A stretch of DNA of 64,000 bases from Bacteroidia bacterium (GTDB taxonomy: Bacteria > Bacteroidota > Bacteroidia > Flavobacteriales > Flavobacteriaceae), in NCBI GenBank assembly GCA_030427735.1, contig JAUIBP010000007.1, positions 1 to 64,000 of the forward strand, written 5' to 3'. The notes beneath the pieces are model-generated. The model did not search any database, was not told where the DNA came from, and saw only the letters and a program-made list of their open reading frames with translations. Positions 23,928-33,944 of this stretch are shown piece by piece; the stretch's first letter is position 1; every line of letters starts with the position of its first letter. A program made the translations under genes and the position numbers.

Positions 23928-26303
23928 TTAGCGTAACCTTTTACCTATAATATTGGTTGCAATTGTGGTAAATACAACTATACTAATAGAACTTAAAGGC
24001 ATTAATATTGCAGCTACAACGGGAGATAATTGTCCAGTTACTGCAAAGTATAATCCAACACAATTATATATTAAAGATAATAAAAAACTCCATTTAATTA
24101 CGTTAATGCATGATTTTGATGTAGTTAAGAATCGATTTAAATTACTTAACACAGTGGCGTCCATAATGCCATCGCAAGCAGGAGAAAAAATATTAATGTT
24201 TTCGGATATTGCAATACCTACGTTACTTTGTGCTAAAGCGCCAGAATCGTTTAAACCATCGCCAACCATTAAAACTTTAGCGCCTTCGGTTTGGTGGTAT
24301 TTGATATACTCTAACTTGTCTTCCGGTTTTTGATTGAATAACAGTTTGGTTTTGGCAGGAAGCAGTTTTTTTAAATTGTCTAATTCGCCAGCATTGTCAC
24401 CCGATAAAATGGCTAAATCGTATTGGGGTTTTAAGGTGTTAAATAATTTAGACACACCTTTTCTGTATGTATTGTAAAAAGTAAATTTGCCTTTGTAGGT
24501 GTTATTACTACTAATATGCACGTTAGTGTTTAGTGCACCTGTTTGGCTCTTAATACCAACAAAATTGGCTGAACCTATTTTAATACTATCCTGTTTTAGT
24601 TGCCCTTCAATACCTTGGCCAATATGTTCTTCAAAATAATCTAGGGTAACAATATCATTTGCTTTTAAAATATCGTATAAAGTTCTACTTAAAGGATGGT
24701 TAGATCCGCGCAAGGTGTTTTTTAAAAGGCGCTCTTCGGTGGTTGTTAGTGGCATACCGCTGTAGGTAGCAGTGCTTTTTTTGTTGGAAGTTATAGTGCC
24801 GGTTTTGTCGAAAATAATAGTGTTTATAGTGGCAAGCTGTTCTAGTGCACTGGCATTTTTTAAATATAGTTTATGCTTGCCAAAAATGCGAAGCATATTG
24901 CCAAAAGTAAAAGGAGCAGCAAGCGCAAGGGCACACGGGCAGGCAATTATAAGTACTGCGGTAAATACATTAATAACTTTGCTGGCATCGTAATACAACC
25001 AAAAAGCAGAAGCTAAAACAGCAATAGTGAGTATACTAATAGTAAAACGCTTACTTATAGTGTTGGTAAGATTGGTAAATGTGTGTTCTTTATTTTTATT
25101 AAATACATCATGACTCCATAATTTAGTTAAATAGCTTTGTTTTACAGCTTTTAAAGCTTCCATTTCTATACTCCCAGACATTTGTTTGCCTCCTGCAAAA
25201 ACCTTATCGCCAGATTGTTTTTTTATGGTTTCAGATTCTCCTGTTACAAAACTATAATCTATCGAGGCTTTACCTTTTATGATAATGCCGTCAACAGGAA
25301 TCAGTTCTTCGTGCCTTATAAGTAGGCGATCACCTTGTTTAATATCGTATACCTGAATGGGTATTTCTTCGGTTTCAGAAATAATTTTAGTAACAGCTAT
25401 AGGAAAATACGATTTATAATCGCGCTCGAATGACAAGAAATCATAGGTTTTTTGTTGAAAGAATTTCCCGAGTAACAGAAAGAATACGAGTCCTGTAAGG
25501 CTGTCGAAAAAGCCAGAACCTATATCGAAACTAATTTCAACAGTACTTCTAACAAACAACACGGTAATTCCAATTGCTATCGGGACGTCTATATTTAAAA
25601 AACCAGCACGTAAACCCTTAAAAGCCGATGTAAAATAATCGCGGGCAGCATAAAAAACTACAGGCAAAGAGAAAATAAACATTAACCATCTAAAAACATA
25701 TTTATAGCGGTCTAACCAAAATTCGTTAACCTCGAAATATTCTGGAAACGATAAAAACATAACGTTGCCGAATGCAAAACCCGCAATACCGAGTTTGTAA
25801 ATTATAGACCGATCTGTTGCTTTCTGTTCCCGACTTATATCGTCTAAACTTATATATGGTTCGTAACCAATATTACTTAAAAGAGTAACGACATCTTTTA
25901 GCGATGTGTTATTGGCTTGGTAGGTTACGCGTACTGTTTTTTTGTTAAAATTAACCTGAGAGCTGGTAATGTTGGAATTTAATTTGTGTAAATTTTCTAA
26001 GATCCAAATGCAAGAGCTACAGTGTATATGGGGAATGTATAAGGTTGCTATTTGTGTGTTTTCGTCATTAAATTCAAGGAGCTTGTGTAATATAGCGTCA
26101 TCGGTTAAAAAGTCGTATTTGCCAGCAACGGTTTTAGGTGCAGTTCCAGGAGCCTGTTGCAAATCGTAATAATTGGTGAGGTTGCTTTCCGAAAAAATTT
26201 CATAAACCGTTTTACAGCCGTTGCAACAAAACAGTTTGTCGTCAAATTCAATTTGAATATCGTCGCAAGGCGTGCCGCAATGAAAACAGGTGTTAGATGT
26301 CAT
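23928..26303 (-). CDS. ccoI: CcoI-type copper P1B-ATPase
   Basis: 791 aa. N-terminal zinc-ribbon-like cysteines (C6, C9, C26, C27, C30), a heavy-metal domain with CSSC at 95-98, eight predicted membrane spans, the CPx ion site ACPCALALAAP, phosphorylation site DKTGT, and GDGLNDSGAL. It exports copper for the oxidase (FixI/CcoI). Starts the cco cluster, 107 bp from the divergent Fnr-type gene, with an FNR-like site between. Confidence 0.94.
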   Translation of the reverse strand: MTSNTCFHCGTPCDDIQIEFDDKLFCCNGCKTVYEIFSESNLTNYYDLQQAPGTAPKTVAGKYDFLTDDAILHKLLEFNDENTQIATLYIPHIHCSSCIWILENLHKLNSNITSSQVNFNKKTVRVTYQANNTSLKDVVTLLSNIGYEPYISLDDISREQKATDRSIIYKLGIAGFAFGNVMFLSFPEYFEVNEFWLDRYKYVFRWLMFIFSLPVVFYAARDYFTSAFKGLRAGFLNIDVPIAIGITVLFVRSTVEISFDIGSGFFDSLTGLVFFLLLGKFFQQKTYDFLSFERDYKSYFPIAVTKIISETEEIPIQVYDIKQGDRLLIRHEELIPVDGIIIKGKASIDYSFVTGESETIKKQSGDKVFAGGKQMSGSIEMEALKAVKQSYLTKLWSHDVFNKNKEHTFTNLTNTISKRFTISILTIAVLASAFWLYYDASKVINVFTAVLIIACPCALALAAPFTFGNMLRIFGKHKLYLKNASALEQLATINTIIFDKTGTITSNKKSTATYSGMPLTTTEERLLKNTLRGSNHPLSRTLYDILKANDIVTLDYFEEHIGQGIEGQLKQDSIKIGSANFVGIKSQTGALNTNVHISSNNTYKGKFTFYNTYRKGVSKLFNTLKPQYDLAILSGDNAGELDNLKKLLPAKTKLLFNQKPEDKLEYIKYHQTEGAKVLMVGDGLNDSGALAQSNVGIAISENINIFSPACDGIMDATVLSNLNRFLTTSKSCINVIKWSFLLSLIYNCVGLYFAVTGQLSPVVAAILMPLSSISIVVFTTIATNIIGKRLR

Positions 26304-26357
26304 AAAATGATTTTGGTTAGAACCATCAAAGATTTAAAATAGCGTACAATAAAAATA

Positions 26358-26369
26358 TGATTTTTATCA
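26358..26369. promoter_or_regulatory. FNR-like palindrome between ccoI and the regulator gene
   Basis: TGATTTTTATCA is a perfect match to TGAT-N4-ATCA. It lies 54 bp upstream of the ccoI start and 41 bp upstream of the fnr-like start, so it could serve both, including autoregulation. Confidence 0.6.
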
Positions 26370-26410
26370 CCTTTTAAGTACTTTTACATCTTAAAAATTT
26401 CAGTTTATTT

Positions 26411-27088
26411 ATGGGGGATTGCCAACAATGCGTTGTTAGAAAAATAAATGCGCTACAGATGCTAAAGGGAAAAGAAGTAAAAGCGATAGCAGATTGTAAG
26501 GTTACTAAAAGTATAGCCAAAGGCGATATTATATTTTCTGAAGGCGACATGCTAAACGGTGTTTATTGTGTGCAATCGGGTATATGTAAGCTCACTAAAT
26601 TAAGCGAAAAAGGAAAAGAGCAAGTAGTAAAACTTGTGGTAAAGGGCGAGCTTTTAGGGCAGCGCTCGGTTATTTCCAATCAAGCAGCAAATTTAAGTGC
26701 TACCGCTTTAAATGATATGGAAGTTTGTTTTATTCCTAAAACCGAATTATTAGAAATTTTACACAGTAACAACGATTTTTCTTTCGATGTATTACTGCGC
26801 ATGGCAACCGATTTAAAAGAAGCCGAAACCACTATTATTAACATGGCCCAAAAATCGGTTAGACATCGTTTGGCAGAAATATTATTGTATTTGTACAATG
26901 ATTTTGGAGTAGATGAAGCTGGTTTTTTAAATGTAACGTTGTCTAGAGAAGATTTTGCAAGTATTGTAGGCACAGCTACAGAATCTATAATACGTACCTT
27001 ATCTCAGTTTAAAAAGGAAGGGTTAATAAGTACTAAGGGCAAGCAAATAAAAGTTGAAGATAAAAAGTCCTTAAGCATGCTAGAATAG
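26411..27088 (+). CDS. Crp/Fnr-family regulator, Fnr-like
   Basis: 225 aa. Cyclic nucleotide-binding fold (IIFSEGDMLNGVYCVQSGICKL) and C-terminal HTH (LSREDFASIVGTATESIIRTLSQF). Cysteines at 4, 7, 29 and 106; C4-x2-C7 and C106 (MEVCFIP) match the positions of FNR cluster ligands C20/C23 and C122, with C29 the likely third N-terminal ligand at a different spacing. It therefore probably holds an oxygen-sensitive cluster and controls the divergent cbb3 cluster. Confidence 0.85.
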   Translation: MGDCQQCVVRKINALQMLKGKEVKAIADCKVTKSIAKGDIIFSEGDMLNGVYCVQSGICKLTKLSEKGKEQVVKLVVKGELLGQRSVISNQAANLSATALNDMEVCFIPKTELLEILHSNNDFSFDVLLRMATDLKEAETTIINMAQKSVRHRLAEILLYLYNDFGVDEAGFLNVTLSREDFASIVGTATESIIRTLSQFKKEGLISTKGKQIKVEDKKSLSMLE

Positions 27089-27201
27089 TATAGCAAATCT
27101 CAAATTCTTCTACGATTTTCTTTTTTTCGATGGCCTTAAGGCTGTTATTATTATGTAAAATGTATTTCTGTTCTCTTATAAATTAGTATTTTTATAAGGC
27201 T

Positions 27202-28329
27202 ATGAAACATCCAAATTACAAATCTGGCTTTGTGTTTAAAACTTACGAAGCGCCAAATCAATCGCCATTCGAGAAACTCTTCGAGATTTTTAAAGAGCTG
27301 ATTACACACACTTCTGGCGATTTTGACGAAGCGATTTCTTGGTTACGAGAACTCGATAAAGAATATCAACTTACCGATGCCAATTATACAGTAGACGATT
27401 TTATAGAAGACCTTAAAAAGAAAGGGTATATCCGCGAAGAAATCGATCCTGATGGCTCTGGTGGCGGTATGGCCATTACGGCTAAAACCGAACGGGCTAT
27501 TAGGCAGCAAGCTTTAAACCATATTTTTGGCAAGTTAAAACGCAGTGGTTCTGGCAACCACAGAAGCAAGCAAGTAGGTACAGGCGACGAGCATACAGGC
27601 GAGTTTAGAAACTATCAATTTGGAGAAGCACTCGATAAAGTGTCAATTACCGAAAGTTTAAAGAATGCACAAATCAATCACGGTGTAGGGAGCTTTAATT
27701 TAACCGAAGACGATTTGGTGGTCGAAGAAACTTTACACAAATCGCAAATGAGTACCGTTTTAATGATTGATATTAGTCATAGTATGATTTTGTATGGAGA
27801 AGATCGCATTACACCCGCCAAAAAAGTGGCGATGGCACTGGCCGAACTCATAACCACACGCTATCCTAAAGACACTTTGGATATTTTAGTGTTTGGTAAC
27901 GATGCCTGGCTTATAGAAATTAAAGATCTTCCGTACTTAAAAGTAGGTCCTTATCACACCAATACCGTAGCCGGACTGCAACTGGCAATGGATGTTTTAA
28001 GACGAAAACGCCATACCAACAAACAGATTTTTATGATCACCGATGGTAAACCCAGTTGCTTGCGAATGCCCGATGGCGACTATTACAAAAATAGCATGGG
28101 ATTAGATCCATATATTGTAAATAAGTGCTATCATGCAGCGCAACAAGCCAGACGTTTACATATACCAATTACTACCTTTATGATTGCTAAAGATCCGTAT
28201 TTAATGCGTTTTGTAAACGAGTTTACCCAGGCTAATAAAGGAAAAGCGTTTTATACAGGACTTAAAGGTTTAGGTGAAATGATTTTTGAAGATTACGAAA
28301 CAAATCGGAAGAAACGCATTAGAGGTTAG
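27202..28329 (+). CDS. von Willebrand factor A domain protein
   Basis: 375 aa. The N-terminal third (about 15-110) is helical; a Gly/Ser linker follows, and a VWA domain spans about 183-365 with an intact MIDAS, MIDISHSM (D190, S192, S194) and MITDGKPS. Cytoplasmic, no signal peptide. It is followed by an AAA+ ATPase gene, a pair common in many bacteria (MoxR/VWA, chelatase-like ChlI/ChlD) and thought to act as a metal-dependent chaperone or metal inserter. Substrate unknown. Confidence 0.88.
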   Translation: MKHPNYKSGFVFKTYEAPNQSPFEKLFEIFKELITHTSGDFDEAISWLRELDKEYQLTDANYTVDDFIEDLKKKGYIREEIDPDGSGGGMAITAKTERAIRQQALNHIFGKLKRSGSGNHRSKQVGTGDEHTGEFRNYQFGEALDKVSITESLKNAQINHGVGSFNLTEDDLVVEETLHKSQMSTVLMIDISHSMILYGEDRITPAKKVAMALAELITTRYPKDTLDILVFGNDAWLIEIKDLPYLKVGPYHTNTVAGLQLAMDVLRRKRHTNKQIFMITDGKPSCLRMPDGDYYKNSMGLDPYIVNKCYHAAQQARRLHIPITTFMIAKDPYLMRFVNEFTQANKGKAFYTGLKGLGEMIFEDYETNRKKRIRG

Positions 28330-28441
28330 TGGATAGTAAGCAATAAGAATAATCAAATAGGAAAGTAAAAGATAATCGAAAATTTTGCGAATGTATAGAA
28401 ATTTATTCGCGCTTTCGCGGCAAAAAAGAACCCCAGAGAAT

Positions 28442-29908
28442 ATGAAAATAGAGCACATAAAAACCTTAGGAGATTTAAAAAAATCAGGATATAAAAGCAA
28501 ATCTATAAAAGATGAATTACGCGACAATTTAATTGAAAAATTAAAAACCAATACTGTTACTTTTGAAGGTGTGCATGGTTACGAAAACACGGTAATTCCA
28601 GAATTAGAGCGAGCTATTTTATCTAAACACAATATCAATTTATTAGGGTTGCGAGGCCAGGCAAAAACACGCATGGCACGTTTAATGGTGAATTTGTTAG
28701 ACGATTATATTCCCATTGTTGAAGGTTCCGAAATTAACGACGATCCTTTACAGCCTATTTCTAGATACGCTGTAGAATTAATAAAAGCGCAGGGCGATAA
28801 CATACCTATTGCTTGGTTGTCTAAACACGAACGTTTTGCCGAAAAACTAGCCACGCCCGATGTAACCGTAGCAGATATTATTGGCGATGTCGATCCCATA
28901 AAAGCAGCGCACTTAAAACTGAGTTATGCCGACGACCGCGTGATTCATTACGGAATGATTCCAAGAGCCAATCGCTGTATTTTTGTGATTAACGAATTGC
29001 CAGATTTGCAAGCCAGAATTCAGGTGGCTTTGTTTAATATTCTTCAAGAAGGCGATATACAAATTCGCGGTTTTAAGTTGCGGTTGCCATTAGATATTCA
29101 GTTTGTGTTTACAGCAAATCCAGAGGATTATACTAATCGGGGTAGTATCGTTACGCCCTTAAAAGATCGTATAGGCTCACAAATTATAACACACTATCCT
29201 ATCGATATCAATACTGCTAAACGTATTACCTCGCAAGAAGCGAAATTAAGCGAATCGCAAACCAATTTAGTACAGATACCAGAATTAGCTAAAGATATTT
29301 TAGAACAAATTGTGTTCGAAGCACGCGATAATGACTACATAGATGCTAAAAGTGGAGTAAGTGCTAGAATGAGTATTACGGCCCTCGAAAATTTGGTAAG
29401 CACAGCTGAGCGTCGTGCATTAATTGCAGGCGATACCCAAACACAAATTCGATTGACCGATTTTCTGGGGATCATTCCAGCCATAACTGGTAAGGTAGAA
29501 TTGGTTTACGAAGGCGAACAGGAAGGTGCATCGGTGGTGGCTTTCAATTTAATTGGTGATGCAATTCAGGAACTATTTCCGTTGTATTTTCCTAAGATCG
29601 AGAAATTAGAAAAGCAAAACGAAGAAACACCTTACGATGGGGTCGTGTCTTGGTTTTTTAATAGTAAAGATGGGTTTGAATTATTAGACGATTTAAATGA
29701 AACCGATTATAAACAGGCTTTAGATGATATTGAACCTTTAAGTCAATTGATTGAGAAATATCAGCCAGAGGCAGACCATGAAGCTAAATACTTTTTGAAA
29801 GAATTTGTGCTATGGGGATTGGTGCAGTTTAAAAAACTCAATAAATACCGCTATACAGAAGGCATTCAGTTTAAAGATCCTTATGGTAGTTATATTAGCG
29901 GTTTGTAA
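28442..29908 (+). CDS. MoxR/ChlI-like AAA+ ATPase
   Basis: 488 aa. Walker A GLRGQAKTR, then the chelatase-type core with ANRCIFVINELPDL, where the Walker B Asp is Asn (NE rather than DE), and FTANPEDYTNRG as sensor 1; sensor 2 region SARMSITALENL. ATG at 28442 is preferred over an upstream Met at 28385. It forms an operon with the VWA gene (112-bp gap). Likely ATP-driven remodelling of a target recruited by the VWA protein. The NELPDL form appears to be characteristic of this subfamily, so it need not mean inactivity. Confidence 0.85.
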   Translation: MKIEHIKTLGDLKKSGYKSKSIKDELRDNLIEKLKTNTVTFEGVHGYENTVIPELERAILSKHNINLLGLRGQAKTRMARLMVNLLDDYIPIVEGSEINDDPLQPISRYAVELIKAQGDNIPIAWLSKHERFAEKLATPDVTVADIIGDVDPIKAAHLKLSYADDRVIHYGMIPRANRCIFVINELPDLQARIQVALFNILQEGDIQIRGFKLRLPLDIQFVFTANPEDYTNRGSIVTPLKDRIGSQIITHYPIDINTAKRITSQEAKLSESQTNLVQIPELAKDILEQIVFEARDNDYIDAKSGVSARMSITALENLVSTAERRALIAGDTQTQIRLTDFLGIIPAITGKVELVYEGEQEGASVVAFNLIGDAIQELFPLYFPKIEKLEKQNEETPYDGVVSWFFNSKDGFELLDDLNETDYKQALDDIEPLSQLIEKYQPEADHEAKYFLKEFVLWGLVQFKKLNKYRYTEGIQFKDPYGSYISGL

Positions 29909-29916
29909 ATAAAAAA

Positions 29917-29965
29917 GGCTGTCTAAAGTGTAACAGATTGTCATTCTATTACACTTTAGACAGCC
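29917..29965. terminator. two-way terminator, stem-only relative of the dispersed hairpin repeat
   Basis: Perfect 17-bp stem GGCTGTCTAAAGTGTAA (29917-29933) with its complement (29949-29965); the loop contains GTCATTCT. The outer word GCTGTCTAAA and loop word match the full copies at 5769 and 48325. It separates convergent genes and has A- and T-runs on both sides. Confidence 0.8.
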
Positions 29966-29978
29966 ACTTTTCAGTTTT

Positions 29979-31622
29979 CTATAAGGGTTTTACGTCTATG
30001 TAAAAATCAGGGTCAACTTCTAAGGTTTTAGCCGTAGTTGCTAAAGTTTTCCAATTGGCAGTAGGGTATAACCATTGCGATTTTTCATTTATAGTAACCT
30101 GAATTGGCATATCAAAATCGTTTACAATATTAATGTAACGGTATTGTAATTGATTGTTCTCAAATTTATACTCTAAAGTAGGAATGCGAATATCTCTTAA
30201 ATATTGATTGAAAAAAGCTGTTAAATCAATGCCCGTTTCTTTACTTAAGTAATCTTCAATTTGTTGCGTGTTTACGGTCTGATGATAAAACGTTTCGTTC
30301 ATTCCTCGTAAAATTTGTCGCCACTTTTCGTCGTCTTCAATAAGCTGACGTAATGTGTGTAACATATTGGCACCTTTATAGTACATATCGCCAGAACCTT
30401 CGTGATTTACGTTGTAAACACCAATTATTGGGCGATCGTTTTGTATGGCTTTTCTGGTGCCAATAACATATTCTGCAGAAGCTTGTTTGCCGTAATAGTA
30501 ATCTAAAAATAAATTTTCGGAATACGCTGTAAAACTTTCGTGAATCCACATGTCTGCAATATCGATGTCGGTAATATTATTGGCAAACCATTCGTGTCCT
30601 GCTTCGTGAATAATTATGAAGTCGAATTTTAATCCCCAGCCTGTACCAGACAAATCACGTCCTAAATAGCCGTTTTCAAAATTATTGCCATAGGTTACCG
30701 AACTTTGGTGTTCCATGCCCAAGTAAGGTACTTCTACTAGCTTAAAACCGTCTTCGTAAAACGGATAAGGGCCAAACCAGTGTTCGAAAGCTTTCATCAT
30801 TTTAGGCGCGTCCTTAAACTGTTTTTTGGCTTTATCTAAATTGTATTTAAGCACGTAATAGTTCATGTCTAACGGCCCTTTTTCACCTTGATAGACTTCC
30901 GAAAAATGGGCGTAATCGCCTAGGTTAACATTCACGCCATAATTATTTATCGGATTTTTTACAGACCATGTGTAAATGGTACTTCCATCGTTTAGTTTTT
31001 TGGTGTTAGTAAGTCGGCCATTAGATACGTCCATAAGGCCTTTAGGTGTGGTAACGCTAATATCCATACTATCTACCTCGTCGTACATATGGTCTTTACA
31101 TGGCCACCAAACACTGGCGCCCAAACCTTGGCAAGAGGTCGCAACAAAATCGTTGCCATTCTTGTCTTTTTTCCATGAAAAACCACCGTCCCAAGGGGCT
31201 TTTACCGCTTCCTTAGGATGCCCTTCATAATACACATCTATACTGTTAATGTCGCCAACACGTTGTTGTTGTTTTAGGGTGATAAAATGTGCGTTGCCAG
31301 TTCGTGTTACGTTCAATGTTTTACCATCTTGCGTAACTTTGGTAATGTTTAACGGCTCCTGCAAATCTATTTGAAGCACATTATGGGGTTCTAGTACCTT
31401 ATACTGTACAGTATTTTTACCCGAAATGAATTTTTGTTCTGGTTTAACAGTTACATTTAAATGGTAGTAAGTTAAATCCCACCAAGCGCGTTCAGGAGTA
31501 ATACTACCTCGAAGCGTGTCTTGGTGTGTAAATTGCTCGTTGTGTTTAAAGAGTCCGTTTTGGGCAAAATTATTTAAACTGAAAAGTAAAATAAAAGCGC
31601 CAGATAGCCTGCGAAAATTCAT
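29979..31622 (-). CDS. M1 family zinc aminopeptidase, secreted
   Basis: 547 aa. Signal peptide (about 1-20, cut after NFA). The catalytic site is complete: HEAGHEW with H339, E340, H343 and the third ligand E362 in WIHESFTAY; the substrate-binding GAMEN motif appears as LGMEH at 301-305. Shorter than classic aminopeptidase N (about 870), lacking the C-terminal helical domain, as in the short LTA4H-like Bacteroidota group. It likely trims peptides in the periplasm. Confidence 0.9.
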   Translation of the reverse strand: MNFRRLSGAFILLFSLNNFAQNGLFKHNEQFTHQDTLRGSITPERAWWDLTYYHLNVTVKPEQKFISGKNTVQYKVLEPHNVLQIDLQEPLNITKVTQDGKTLNVTRTGNAHFITLKQQQRVGDINSIDVYYEGHPKEAVKAPWDGGFSWKKDKNGNDFVATSCQGLGASVWWPCKDHMYDEVDSMDISVTTPKGLMDVSNGRLTNTKKLNDGSTIYTWSVKNPINNYGVNVNLGDYAHFSEVYQGEKGPLDMNYYVLKYNLDKAKKQFKDAPKMMKAFEHWFGPYPFYEDGFKLVEVPYLGMEHQSSVTYGNNFENGYLGRDLSGTGWGLKFDFIIIHEAGHEWFANNITDIDIADMWIHESFTAYSENLFLDYYYGKQASAEYVIGTRKAIQNDRPIIGVYNVNHEGSGDMYYKGANMLHTLRQLIEDDEKWRQILRGMNETFYHQTVNTQQIEDYLSKETGIDLTAFFNQYLRDIRIPTLEYKFENNQLQYRYINIVNDFDMPIQVTINEKSQWLYPTANWKTLATTAKTLEVDPDFYIDVKPL

Positions 31623-31653
31623 AGTTGTGCTTTGCTTGTAAGTTTGAAAAATA

Positions 31654-33864
31654 TTAGTCTAAAGCAAATGTATTTAATAATTCTCTAACTTCGGATGTGT
31701 CTTTAACATGATATTTGGCATTTGTCTTTTTTATGCCAACTTTAACAGTGTATGCCGTTTCTGGAAGCTCTTCGAACATATACTCATCGGTCCAATCGTC
31801 GCCAATAGCAAACATAAAGTCATACTTTTCTTTTGTTAATAATCGCGAAGCTGCGCGGCCTTTGTTTACATTACTACTTTTTATTTCGGTAACCTTATTA
31901 CCTTTAAGTACCGATAAATCGTTATTGGAAATTAAACTGGTTAATACGGTGCTTAGTTCTATGGCACGTTTTTGGCCGAGTTCGGGATCTGTTTTTCTAA
32001 AATGCCAGGCCAACGAGTAGCGCTTTTTTTCTATAAATGTTCCTGGAGTACGATCTACAAACGTTTCTAAAATTGGTAGTATGCTAGACATCCAGTCGTT
32101 TTTTAAATGTTCTAGCATTTCCCAATCTTTGCCATTTTGCTTTAACCAAACCCCATGATCTGTAACTAGGGTGTAAGGCTTATTTGCAAACCAATCTTCA
32201 AACGTTTCGCGATCACGTCCGCTTATTATTACTAAATCTACACCGTCTTTGGCATGTAGGGCATCTAGCGTTTTAAAGAGCTCGGCGTCGGGTTTGGCGT
32301 CTTTCGGATTATTTTTAAAACCAACCAAAGTACCGTCAAAATCCAGAAGTAATAATTTTTTGTTGGAGGTTTTAAACGCCTTAGCGATATCTTGTTTAAG
32401 TTGGGGGGTAAGTTTTGTAGATTGGGCTTGTTCGTCGTTAGACTTGGTGCCTTCCAGGGCATCTAAAAATTCCTCTGCCCATTTTTCTACACTGTAGCGT
32501 TTTAATCTATTTTGAAGAATGGCAATACGATTTTGCTGATCTTCTAAAGGCATTTCTAAAGCCTCTTTAATGGTATCTGCAATTTGCTCGAAATTGTTGG
32601 GGTTAATTAATAGGGCTTCGTTCATTTCGTTTGAAGCTCCTGCCATTTCGCTTAAAATGAGCACCCCATCTTGATTGGTTCTAGTGGCAATATATTCTTT
32701 TGCAACCAAATTCATACCATCTCGAATGGGCGTGATTAAAGCAACATCGGATGAGGTGTATAAATCGATGAGGTTTTCAAACGGCATTGAGCGATAAAAA
32801 TACCAAACAGGCGTCCAACTGACAGTAGCAAATTTACCATTTATACGGCCAACCAACTCGTCGGTTTCGCGTTTTAGTTTCTGGTATTGTGGGACATTGG
32901 AACGCGATGGAACGGCTAGTAAAATAAGTCGTACTTTTTCCTTAAATTCTGGGTATTTGTTTAAAAAATATTCGAAGGCTCTTAAACGTTTTGGTATGCC
33001 CTTAGTGTAATCTAACCGATCTATAGAAAGTATAATTTTAGCACCTAACGATGTTTTTATATGCTCGTCTAAACGGCGCTGTAGCTCCGATTTTTCTTTT
33101 TCTTTCTGGTTGGTATTGGCAACAGCAGCATTATAAAATTTGTTGTAATCTATCCCCATCGGGAACGAGTCTACTTTTATGTTTCTGTCGTCGTAAAGAA
33201 TATCGTTAAATTTTACGTCTAATCGTAAAATACGTTTTACGGAGCTTAAAAAATGGCGTTCGTAATCGTAGGTGTGAAATCCTATTAAATCAGATCCGAG
33301 CATGCCTTTCAATAATTCTTCACGCCATGGGAAGGTTCTAAAGATTTCGAAAGACGGAAACGGAATATGTAAAAAGAATCCTATAGAAATATTAGGGTTT
33401 TTGTCTCGTAATAGTTTGGGTAAAAGTAACAGTTGGTAGTCGTGAACCCAAACCGTATCGCCATCGTTAACATGTTCTAAAACAACGTCGGCAAATTTCT
33501 GGTTTACGGCTTTATACGATTCCCATTCGGAACGTTCAAAAGTGGTGTATTCCATAAAATAATGAAATAAAGGCCATAATGTTTTGTTACTAAATCCTAA
33601 ATAAAAATTGTCTACATCTTCGGTAGTTAAGGGTACGGTTACACATTTTTCCTTCTGTACTTCTGCGTTAACACGATCTTGTAATGCAGGCGTAAGTTGT
33701 TCTTCTGTTAATCCAGACCAACCTACCCAAATACCATTTCCATCGGCGTGAACAGATTTCATTCCCGTCGCTAAACCACCCACACTGGGTTTTATTTCTA
33801 ATTGAGAATCTTCTAATTTAACTTGTAAAGGAAGTCTGTTCGAGACAATTATTGTCTTATTCAT
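31654..33864 (-). CDS. bifunctional trehalose-6-phosphate synthase/phosphatase
   Basis: 736 aa. N-terminal GT20 synthase (about 1-470) with GGLATGM, VWVHDYQLLLLP, LSIDRLDYTKGIP and RDGMNLVAKEY; C-terminal HAD phosphatase (about 485-736) with LLLLDFDGTL and AIGDDWTDEYMF. It makes trehalose from UDP-glucose and glucose-6-phosphate in one polypeptide, mainly for osmotic or desiccation stress. Divergent to a GH15 gene across 80 bp. Confidence 0.95.
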   Translation of the reverse strand: MNKTIIVSNRLPLQVKLEDSQLEIKPSVGGLATGMKSVHADGNGIWVGWSGLTEEQLTPALQDRVNAEVQKEKCVTVPLTTEDVDNFYLGFSNKTLWPLFHYFMEYTTFERSEWESYKAVNQKFADVVLEHVNDGDTVWVHDYQLLLLPKLLRDKNPNISIGFFLHIPFPSFEIFRTFPWREELLKGMLGSDLIGFHTYDYERHFLSSVKRILRLDVKFNDILYDDRNIKVDSFPMGIDYNKFYNAAVANTNQKEKEKSELQRRLDEHIKTSLGAKIILSIDRLDYTKGIPKRLRAFEYFLNKYPEFKEKVRLILLAVPSRSNVPQYQKLKRETDELVGRINGKFATVSWTPVWYFYRSMPFENLIDLYTSSDVALITPIRDGMNLVAKEYIATRTNQDGVLILSEMAGASNEMNEALLINPNNFEQIADTIKEALEMPLEDQQNRIAILQNRLKRYSVEKWAEEFLDALEGTKSNDEQAQSTKLTPQLKQDIAKAFKTSNKKLLLLDFDGTLVGFKNNPKDAKPDAELFKTLDALHAKDGVDLVIISGRDRETFEDWFANKPYTLVTDHGVWLKQNGKDWEMLEHLKNDWMSSILPILETFVDRTPGTFIEKKRYSLAWHFRKTDPELGQKRAIELSTVLTSLISNNDLSVLKGNKVTEIKSSNVNKGRAASRLLTKEKYDFMFAIGDDWTDEYMFEELPETAYTVKVGIKKTNAKYHVKDTSEVRELLNTFALD

Positions 33865-33944
33865 GAAGTTGAGTTTTGATTAGCAATAAGTTTTTCGTTA
33901 ATTTAAAGAAAAATAGGTTGCTAACCATATAAAAGACGATTTTA

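Noticed and set aside
27177-27197. Hairpin CTTATAA/TTATAAG before the VWA gene
   Set aside because: Only 7 AT-rich pairs and no conserved class; could be chance.
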